From the NCBI GenBank assembly GCA_964574875.1, contig CAZNOX010000007.1:14714-78713 (forward strand): a stretch of DNA of 64,000 nt, read 5' to 3'. Below are positions 57,991 through 64,000 of the stretch, piece after piece (position 1 is the stretch's first letter; every line of letters starts with the position of its first letter). Below the pieces are notes generated by a model. It had not been told where the DNA came from. It saw only the letters and a program-made list of their open reading frames with translations, and did not search any database. Origin of the DNA: DSCS01 sp035391585 (lineage in GTDB: Bacteria; Macinerneyibacteriota; Macinerneyibacteria; Macinerneyibacteriales; DSCS01). The translations under genes and the position numbers were made by a program.

Positions 57991-59145
57991 TTAATAGGAA
58001 AAAAGAGGTTCGACTTTTATAATGACATTCCTGACCACCGGGAAATGCGCGTGGAGGCCTTCCAGTAATGTGTTCCGGACGATCTCTTCCTCTTTTCGGG
58101 TGATCGCCCTGCTTGTAGAAAGGTCCAGGATGATATTCACCCGTTTGACCCCGATCTTTCTCAGATCGTGAAAGGAATCCACATAATCGAATTGTGAGAT
58201 CAGGTCTGTGATGCTTGTATTGATCTCATTGAGGAAAGGGTCCTGTTTATCCACAGGGTCGATATGGACGACAGATTTGACATTGAACGTCTCGTCCAGT
58301 TTTTCTTCGATCATTTCACTGTAATAGTGGGCTTTTTCAAAGGAGAGCCTGCTGTCCAGCTCCACATGGAGACTGAGAATCGTCAGCCCCTCATAATTAT
58401 TGATAATGATGTCATGGAGTCCTTCCACAAAATCGAATGACCGGACAAACTCTTTGAGTTGTCTCAGCATCTCTGCCGAGGGCTGTTCACCGATGAGCAT
58501 ACTCACAGCTCTCCGGGCAATATCAAACCCTGACCAGAGGATGAAAAGCGCAACACCCACACCGAGATATCCGTCGATTCCCGGGATGATGAACGTAAAG
58601 AGGACAAGGACGGACGAGAGAGCATCGCTTCGATGATGCCATCCGTCTGCTTTGAGAGTCTCTGATCGGATCTTCGTTCCCAGGTAAAACGAGACCTGGG
58701 CCATGAACTCTTTCAGGATGATGCTCGCAGCCACGGCGATGATAAAGATCAGAGAGCTTTCCACCTCTTTTCCTGAAGAAATGGAGCGAATGGAACTTTT
58801 GATGAATTCAAACCCCGTGAGGAAAAGGAGGAACGACACCCCCAATGTGGCAATATGTTCTGCTCTCCCGTGGCCGTAAGGGTGCTGACAGTCTGCGGGC
58901 CGATAGGCCATCTTGAATCCGAAAAAGACTCCGATGGACGAGCCCACATCAGACAGGGTATGGACCGCATCGGCCATGACGGCGATACTTCCGCTAAGGA
59001 GTCCCACCGCCATCTTGATCACAAAAAGCACTGCGTTGAAGAGGACGCTGAAAACCCCCTCATATTTGCCCCAGTATTCTCTTTCTGCAGGAGGATGTTT
59101 TTGAAACCGTCGTCTGTAAAGAAATCCGATAAAGGGCCCGAACAT
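57991..59145 (-). CDS. CDF-family cation efflux protein with tandem C-terminal domains
   Basis: 384 residues. Six membrane helices with the metal site ADAVHTLSD and HHRSDALSS (helices 2 and 5), fitting Zn/Mn/Fe export. After the membrane part there are two successive ferredoxin-like dimerisation domains (about 205-290 and 300-384), where most CDF proteins have one. It lies seven bases before radC. Confidence 0.85.
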   Translation of the reverse strand: MFGPFIGFLYRRRFQKHPPAEREYWGKYEGVFSVLFNAVLFVIKMAVGLLSGSIAVMADAVHTLSDVGSSIGVFFGFKMAYRPADCQHPYGHGRAEHIATLGVSFLLFLTGFEFIKSSIRSISSGKEVESSLIFIIAVAASIILKEFMAQVSFYLGTKIRSETLKADGWHHRSDALSSVLVLFTFIIPGIDGYLGVGVALFILWSGFDIARRAVSMLIGEQPSAEMLRQLKEFVRSFDFVEGLHDIIINNYEGLTILSLHVELDSRLSFEKAHYYSEMIEEKLDETFNVKSVVHIDPVDKQDPFLNEINTSITDLISQFDYVDSFHDLRKIGVKRVNIILDLSTSRAITRKEEEIVRNTLLEGLHAHFPVVRNVIIKVEPLFSY

Positions 59146-59146
59146 C

Positions 59147-59563
59147 TTATTCCTCGTCCTGTAAAGTCGCTTTCATAGCTCTTTTCAGCTCTTCCAGGTT
59201 CTCTTGCTGTGACAGGAGATAAGAGTGGTCACGGTAGAGGACGGCCTTTCCGTGGAGTGTGAGAAGATGATTACGGGCAATCCCCGCAGTCTTTTTTGCC
59301 GAGCACTCTCCTCCGCCTGTGATCAAAAAAGCTCCTGCGGGTATGGATTCCGGGAGTTCCCGGAGAGGCGTAATACCGAAAAAATCAGACAGGAGACTCA
59401 CAGTTTCTCTCTCTGCGCATTCACAGGCCAGAAGATAGACGGTGAGCTGTTTTGTATCGTCAGGCTCATAGGTACAGACTCCGTCTATACAGACAGGGGC
59501 CCCTGCAAGGACATTCACCATGATCAGAAGAAGAGCCATCAGGCCCGCAGCTTGTTTCAACAT
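59147..59563 (-). CDS. Secreted cysteine-containing protein, unknown
   Basis: 138 residues. A 21-residue signal peptide is followed by a small domain with Cys25, 30, 47, 49 and 87; YLLACECAERETVSLLSDFFG and FLITGGGEC could form a thioredoxin-like fold without a CxxC active site. Family not recognised. It overlaps the purM end by seven bases and directly precedes the CDF gene. Confidence 0.6.
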   Translation of the reverse strand: MLKQAAGLMALLLIMVNVLAGAPVCIDGVCTYEPDDTKQLTVYLLACECAERETVSLLSDFFGITPLRELPESIPAGAFLITGGGECSAKKTAGIARNHLLTLHGKAVLYRDHSYLLSQQENLEELKRAMKATLQDEE

Positions 59564-60546
59564 AGAATCACTCCCTTATCACTTGTGACCACCTGTCCCA
59601 TGAGAACAGGTTTTTCTCCCTGTGAGATGAGGATCCCCAACGCGTCCTCCTTCTCTTCCGGAGACACGGCCATAATCAGGCCGATCCCCATATTAAACGT
59701 CGTGAACATCTCCTCTTCATCCACATTCCCTTTTTCAGCGATGCGTCCGAAGATCGCGGGGATGTCCCAGCTCCCTTTGCGGATCTCGGCAGATAACCCC
59801 CGGGGAAGCATCCTGGGAATATTTTCGTAAAATCCGCCTCCTGTCACATGGACCATCCCATGGACCCGGATCTTCTCCAAAAGGGCCAGAACCGGTTTGA
59901 CATAGATGCGGGTGGGGGTCAGAAGCTCTTCCAGGACGGCCTCGTCGGGATTGCGTTCATTGACGAGGACTTTACGGGCCAGGCTGTAGCCGTTGGAATG
60001 GATCCCGCTGGAAGGAAGGCCGATGAGAAGATCCCCTTCCCGGATCTGGCTTCCAGTCACTATTTTCTCCTTTTCGCAGACACCTACGGCGAAACCTGCC
60101 AGGTCATACTCCCCTTCGGCGTAAAACCCGGGAAGTTCCGCTGTCTCTCCTCCCAGGAGGGCGCAGCCCGCCTGTCGGCATCCCTGGATGACGCCGTCCA
60201 CAATCGCTTCTATCTTTTCGGGTTCCACTTCCGATGTCGCAATATAATCGAGAAAAAAGAGCGGACGCGCCCCCTGGACAAGGATATCGTTGACACTCAT
60301 GGCCACGAGGTCGATTCCGACGGTCTCATGCCTGTCCAGAAGAAAGGCGATCTTGAGTTTTGTGCCCACCCCGTCAGTCCCGGACACAAGGACAGGTTCC
60401 CGGTAACCGCTCAGGGCATAGAGTCCTCCGAAGGATCCGATCTCTGTGAGGACGTTCGCATCAAATGTCGATTTGACCTTATCCTTGATCCGCCTGACCG
60501 CTTCGTTCCCTTTTTCAATATCCACTCCCGCGTCACGATATTTCAT
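59557..60546 (-). CDS. purM: Phosphoribosylformylglycinamidine cyclo-ligase
   Basis: 329 residues, the usual length. DAGVDIEKGNEAV at the start, GTDGVGTKLKIA (ATP site), LDYIATSEVEPEK and GGETAELPGFY are AIR synthetase motifs. It forms aminoimidazole ribotide in purine synthesis. GGGAGGG precedes ATG 60546. Confidence 0.95.
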   Translation of the reverse strand: MKYRDAGVDIEKGNEAVRRIKDKVKSTFDANVLTEIGSFGGLYALSGYREPVLVSGTDGVGTKLKIAFLLDRHETVGIDLVAMSVNDILVQGARPLFFLDYIATSEVEPEKIEAIVDGVIQGCRQAGCALLGGETAELPGFYAEGEYDLAGFAVGVCEKEKIVTGSQIREGDLLIGLPSSGIHSNGYSLARKVLVNERNPDEAVLEELLTPTRIYVKPVLALLEKIRVHGMVHVTGGGFYENIPRMLPRGLSAEIRKGSWDIPAIFGRIAEKGNVDEEEMFTTFNMGIGLIMAVSPEEKEDALGILISQGEKPVLMGQVVTSDKGVILC

Positions 60547-60570
60547 AGTACCCTCCCGGGAAAACCCCGT

Positions 60571-61266
60571 TTATTGTAATAATACTGATATTTCCTTTTT
60601 CGTCAACTCCCGCCACTGGCCGGGAGACAACCCTTTCACCGTGACCCCGCCGATCCGGACTCTTCTCAGGCTTGTCACTGTCAATCCCACCTTTGAAGCC
60701 ATGCGGCGTATCTGACGGTTTTTCCCTTCTGTGAGGATGATGGTAAAGGAGCGAGGTCCTGTTTTTCTCACAGCGGCCTCTTTCAATGCCTCTCCTTTCA
60801 GACTCATGCCCCGGCGCATCTTGTCCAGGGCTCCTTCATGGACATCCTCTTCCACGCTCACCTCATACTCTTTCTCTTTATCCCGTTCAGGCCCGGCCAC
60901 TGCTGCGACAAACCTGCCGTCGTCGGAAAGGATCATGAGCCCTTCGCTCTCTTTATCCAGCCGGCCGGCATAGGCGAGGTTCTGCAGGAAAGGGAGATCC
61001 GTACCGAGCGACGCCCCTTCGGCTGAAGAGAATGTGCAGGTGATCCCCACAGGTTTATAGTAGGCGATATATGTTTTGTTTTGTTGAGAGTCCTCTCCCT
61101 GTGTTGTCAGGGAGACCGTATCCCGGTCCAGATCGACCCGGGTCCAGGGTTCGGTGACCACAATCCCGTTGACAGTGACACACCCCTTCTGAATAAGCTC
61201 ATCCCCTTCCCGGCGGGAAGCCAGGCCAAGCTCCTTCAGGGCTTTATTGAGCCTGACAAGGGACAT
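60571..61266 (-). CDS. RsuA/RluB-type rRNA pseudouridine synthase
   Basis: 231 residues. S4 domain at the N-terminus (NKALKELGLASRREGDELI) and the catalytic Asp in AGRLDKESEGLMILSDDG; EGKNRQIRRM is the family C-terminal motif. Targets a 16S or 23S uridine. Lies between the DUF4870-like gene and purM in the operon. Confidence 0.9.
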   Translation of the reverse strand: MSLVRLNKALKELGLASRREGDELIQKGCVTVNGIVVTEPWTRVDLDRDTVSLTTQGEDSQQNKTYIAYYKPVGITCTFSSAEGASLGTDLPFLQNLAYAGRLDKESEGLMILSDDGRFVAAVAGPERDKEKEYEVSVEEDVHEGALDKMRRGMSLKGEALKEAAVRKTGPRSFTIILTEGKNRQIRRMASKVGLTVTSLRRVRIGGVTVKGLSPGQWRELTKKEISVLLQ

Positions 61267-61276
61267 CTATACTCTC

Positions 61277-61624
61277 TCAGTTCAGTTTAAGCCGCCGTGC
61301 CAGAGACCCGATAACGGGAAATTCAACGATCTCTTTCTGGCAATAAAGGACAAACCCTGTGACTGAAACAGAAAATTGGAGAAGCATCCCCAAGAGAAAA
61401 AGGATCTCTCCGATCTTCGGTAAAAAAAGAAAGAGAAAAAAAATGAGAAAAAAAGCAAACTGGACGACACCCTGTTTCGCGTGATAGTGGATAAACTTGT
61501 TCTTGTGGATAAAAAGAAGCGCCGGGATCAGGGAGAAGGGAAGCCCGTAAGAAAGAAGTCCCCATATCCAGGTGGAACGCCGGAGCTCCTGCTCCTCAAA
61601 CGTGTAGTATTGGCGATGTTCCAT
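61277..61624 (-). CDS. DUF4870/Tic20-like membrane protein
   Basis: 115 residues with three membrane helices and the conserved FIHYHAKQGVVQF before the second helix, the DUF4870/Tic20-like signature. Function unknown. Starts in the ATGA at the iorB stop; GGCAGG serves as a weak site. Confidence 0.75.
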   Translation of the reverse strand: MEHRQYYTFEEQELRRSTWIWGLLSYGLPFSLIPALLFIHKNKFIHYHAKQGVVQFAFFLIFFLFLFLPKIGEILFLLGMLLQFSVSVTGFVLYCQKEIVEFPVIGSLARRLKLN

Positions 61625-62208
61625 CAGCCTGCCAGCTCCTTTCCCCGCTCGAATGCTTTAAGATTGCCGTCGACAGTCTTGGCGGGAACCATGTTCCTGA
61701 TCGCTTCTTTCATCGACTTATCAGAGATCTTCATCAGGTGAGAGACTGTTCCGAGAAGCACGACATTGGCAAACCTGATATTCCCCAGCTCTTCAGCGAT
61801 CTGGACAGCATCAATAAGATAGAACTTCTTCCCGAAAGCCTCTTTCAGAACGGCGGCAGGATCTTTAGGATATTTGATGCCGCTGAAATAGACGGAGTTC
61901 GGGACGATCTTCTCATTACTGCAGACAATAAAACCCTCTTCTTTGAGATATTTTGAAAACCGCATGGCTTCTACCAGTTCAAAGGAGAAGATCATGTCGG
62001 CCTTGCCCTCTTCAATGAGAGGAGAGAAGACTTTTTCTCCGTAACGGAGATGCGAATTGACACTTCCGCCACGTTGGCTCATCCCGTGGACTTCAGCTTT
62101 CTTGACGTCGAACCCTTCAAGCATCAAGGCTTCACTGAGGATTTCGCTGGCTGTGAGGACTCCCTGCCCTCCGACACCGACAAGCAGAATATTCTTGACT
62201 TCACTCAT
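61624..62208 (-). CDS. iorB: Indolepyruvate ferredoxin oxidoreductase beta subunit
   Basis: 194 residues of the pyruvate:ferredoxin oxidoreductase gamma-domain type (GVGGQGVLTASEILSEA, HGMSQRGGSVNSHLRYG). Partner of the alpha subunit. GGAGG precedes ATG 62208, 14 bases after iorA. Confidence 0.92.
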   Translation of the reverse strand: MSEVKNILLVGVGGQGVLTASEILSEALMLEGFDVKKAEVHGMSQRGGSVNSHLRYGEKVFSPLIEEGKADMIFSFELVEAMRFSKYLKEEGFIVCSNEKIVPNSVYFSGIKYPKDPAAVLKEAFGKKFYLIDAVQIAEELGNIRFANVVLLGTVSHLMKISDKSMKEAIRNMVPAKTVDGNLKAFERGKELAG

Positions 62209-62222
62209 ATGTCTTCCTCCTT

Positions 62223-63977
62223 TCAGACCAGCTCAATGGCATCTTTGGGACAGACCTGTGCGCACACGGAACAACCGGTGCAGAGGGATTCCACAATATG
62301 GGATTTTGTCTCGTCTTCATTTTTGACCACAGCAGGGCATCCGACTTTCAAACAGAGTCCACAATTGATGCATTTGTCTTCATTGACTTTGAATTTTTTG
62401 ATATCGAACTTCTTCCTTCGGATGAGCATACAGGGATTGTATGTGATAATGACAGAGACTTCGGGGCGGTCCATCTCCTCCTTGATGACCTCTTTCAAGG
62501 CGCTCAGGTCATAAGAGTCCACTTTACGGACATGCTCCACGCCGATAGCCCTGGCCAGGGCTTCAAGATCGACTTCCTTTGTCTCTTCTCCCATGAGAGT
62601 GTATCCGGTCCCCGGATTCTCCTGCCGGCCGGTCATGGCAGTGATCCTGTTGTCCAGGATAAGGACGGTGTTGGATCCCTTGTTATAAACGGCATCCATC
62701 AGTCCTGTCACCCCGGAGTGCATAAATGTCGAATCTCCGATCACGGCTACAGAGTGGCGGGAAAAATCGAGCCCCAGGGCCTTTTCCAATCCGATATTGA
62801 CGCCGACGGATGCGCCCATGGCAATCGTCGAGTCCATGGCTGACAAGGGCGGCTGGACGCCGAGGGTATAGCAGCCGATATCGCCTGTGACCACGGCTTT
62901 CAGTTTGTTCAGTGTATAAAAGACTCCGCGGTGGGGGCATCCCGGACAGAGGACCGGCGGGCGGGATGGCAAAGCCTTTTCGTCCACCTTCTCTGCAGAA
63001 CGGGGCCCGTCACTCCTCCCGGAAAGGGATTGGCGGACGATCTCCACATTGAGTTCACCGCATCGCGGCACGACATCCTTACCGATGACAGAGATCCCCC
63101 GGGCTTTGATCATCTCTTCAATAAAAGGCTCCAGCTCTTCCACCACATAAAGGGTGTCCACCGCTTGTGCAAAAGAGGAGATCTTGTCCATGGGAAGAGG
63201 AAAACTCATCCCGAGCTTCAAGACAGAAGCATCCGGAAAGGCCTCTTTGACATACTGATAGGCGATCCCCGACGTAATGATCCCCATCTCTTTGCTCTTC
63301 ATCTCCACTCTGTTGATATCACTGGATTCTGAAAAGGCGGTGAGTTTCATGGTCCTTTCTTCCACAACAGGATGCCGTTTCTTGGCATTGGCCGGAACCA
63401 TGACATATTTCGAAGGGTTTTTCTCAAACCCGAGCAGGCTGTCATTCTCTTTGCGCTCTTTTAACTCGACGACAGTCTTGGTATGGGAGATCCGTGTGGT
63501 CGTCCTGAGAAGGACAGGGGTATCGAACTTTTCACTGATATCGAGCGCCAGTCCCACAAAATCTTTGGCTTCCTGGCTGTCAGAGGGCTCCAGAAGAGGC
63601 ATTTTTGCAAATTTCGCATAATAACGGTTATCCTGCTCATTCTGTGAGGAGTGCATTCCCGGATCATCTGCAGAGACAAGGACAAAGCCTCCCTTGATCC
63701 CTGAATAGGTCACAGTGAGGAGAGGGTCTGCGGCCACATTGACGCCCACATGTTTCATAGCGACTAATGTCCTGGCTCCTCCGAAGGAGGATCCGATGCC
63801 CACCTCAAGGGCGACTTTCTCATTGGGAGACCACTGCGATTTCACATCATCTTTATATTGGACCATATTTTCCAGGATCTCTGTGCTGGGAGTCCCGGGG
63901 TAAGCTACAGCAACACGTCCGCCGTACTCGTAAAAACCCCTTGCGACAGCTTCGTTACCTGATAAAAGCTTTTTCAT
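62223..63977 (-). CDS. iorA: Indolepyruvate ferredoxin oxidoreductase alpha subunit
   Basis: 584 residues. The N-terminal pyrimidine-binding region (VAYPGTPSTEILE), the TPP site (GDSTFMHSGVTGLMDAVYN), and a C-terminal two-[4Fe-4S] ferredoxin domain (CINCGLCLKVGCP, CTGCSVCAQVCP). It oxidises aryl pyruvates to aryl-acetyl-CoA with ferredoxin, in anaerobic aromatic amino-acid degradation. GGGAGG precedes ATG 63977. Confidence 0.94.
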   Translation of the reverse strand: MKKLLSGNEAVARGFYEYGGRVAVAYPGTPSTEILENMVQYKDDVKSQWSPNEKVALEVGIGSSFGGARTLVAMKHVGVNVAADPLLTVTYSGIKGGFVLVSADDPGMHSSQNEQDNRYYAKFAKMPLLEPSDSQEAKDFVGLALDISEKFDTPVLLRTTTRISHTKTVVELKERKENDSLLGFEKNPSKYVMVPANAKKRHPVVEERTMKLTAFSESSDINRVEMKSKEMGIITSGIAYQYVKEAFPDASVLKLGMSFPLPMDKISSFAQAVDTLYVVEELEPFIEEMIKARGISVIGKDVVPRCGELNVEIVRQSLSGRSDGPRSAEKVDEKALPSRPPVLCPGCPHRGVFYTLNKLKAVVTGDIGCYTLGVQPPLSAMDSTIAMGASVGVNIGLEKALGLDFSRHSVAVIGDSTFMHSGVTGLMDAVYNKGSNTVLILDNRITAMTGRQENPGTGYTLMGEETKEVDLEALARAIGVEHVRKVDSYDLSALKEVIKEEMDRPEVSVIITYNPCMLIRRKKFDIKKFKVNEDKCINCGLCLKVGCPAVVKNEDETKSHIVESLCTGCSVCAQVCPKDAIELV

Positions 63978-64000
63978 AGCACCTCCCTGATAGCGATCAT
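63974..64000 (-). CDS. Possible 3' end of an upstream gene
   Basis: A frame open from the right edge (M-I-A-I-R-E-V-L) ends at a TGA that overlaps the iorA ATG as ATGA, the coupling used throughout this operon. Only eight codons are visible, so this is a weak hint. Confidence 0.3.
   Translation of the reverse strand: MIAIREVL

Noticed and set aside
1..64000. CRISPR arrays, insertion sequences, phage genes, toxin-antitoxin or defence islands
   Set aside because: No spaced direct repeats, transposase, integrase or recognisable defence families were seen; base composition and operon style are uniform.

Overview
The window is a compact, roughly 50% GC bacterial chromosome segment holding about 60 protein genes, one tRNA and almost no intergenic space; no gap without a gene exceeds 300 bases. 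The organism is diderm: there are two RND efflux subunits with a TolC-type channel and a membrane-fusion protein, beta-barrel proteins and lipoproteins. It looks anaerobic or microaerophilic, with indolepyruvate:ferredoxin oxidoreductase, a radical-SAM HemZ-type protein, a NifS/NifU Fe-S system without nitrogenase genes, and a 1-Cys peroxiredoxin. Diderm genes (DUF2259, M16C protease, CT398-type zinc ribbon) are mixed with families I otherwise associate with Clostridia (HemZ, CsoR, DUF5685 plus J-domain, XRE plus DUF2178). This suggests a free-living member of the Spirochaetota or a neighbouring phylum. That placement is an inference and was not checked against any database.

Layout. 1-8642: a C4 zinc-ribbon gene cut by the left edge; a tRNA-CAU unit with its own promoter and terminator; TPR lipoprotein plus alanine racemase (+); then a five-gene minus-strand operon of TPR protein, gamma-carbonic-anhydrase-like protein, TPR/periplasmic-binding protein, VanZ-HemZ fusion and RluD-type synthase. 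8738-18181: GNAT, nitroreductase, Tag glycosylase and methyltransferase; an HD protein; CinA; DUF5916, PspC and SDR; a threonine-synthase-like gene. 18178-24052: a copper operon (csoR, SHOCT, RseC-like, copA, copZ) and nifS-nifU. 24076-32291: a TspO-like protein; DUF5685, J-domain and membrane protein; PAS protein; RRM protein; XRE plus DUF2178; a small Cys-rich protein; phzF plus peroxiredoxin; lipoprotein; Nudix; GNAT. 32266-43227: a hybrid sensor kinase, PrsW, DUF2259, an outer-membrane protein with cyclase and glycosyltransferase, a hydrolase, a CHAP/NlpC-like protein, an FAD oxidoreductase and a split permease. 43264-52126: the RND-TolC-MFP-RND operon. 52233-63977: M16C protease plus carboxyltransferase, a PTS IIA protein, and a long operon iorA, iorB, Tic20/DUF4870-like, rsuA-type, purM, unknown secreted protein, CDF transporter, radC.

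Nearly all genes have strong AGGAGG-type ribosome sites and many overlap by ATGA. Against this background four transcription units (threonine-synthase-like, phzF, hybrid kinase, RND operon) have a sigma70 promoter whose -10 box lies exactly six bases before the ATG and no Shine-Dalgarno, so they should be leaderless. A second shared signal is the heptamer ACTAACA (TGTTAGT on the + strand) in the 5' leaders of csoR, nifS, the FAD oxidoreductase and the permease, all metal, sulfur or redox related. Other points to follow are a VanZ-HemZ fusion, a hybrid kinase whose receiver has Asn in place of the phospho-acceptor Asp, and a J-domain protein with an 11-cysteine tail. I saw no CRISPR array, insertion sequence, phage or recognisable defence locus.
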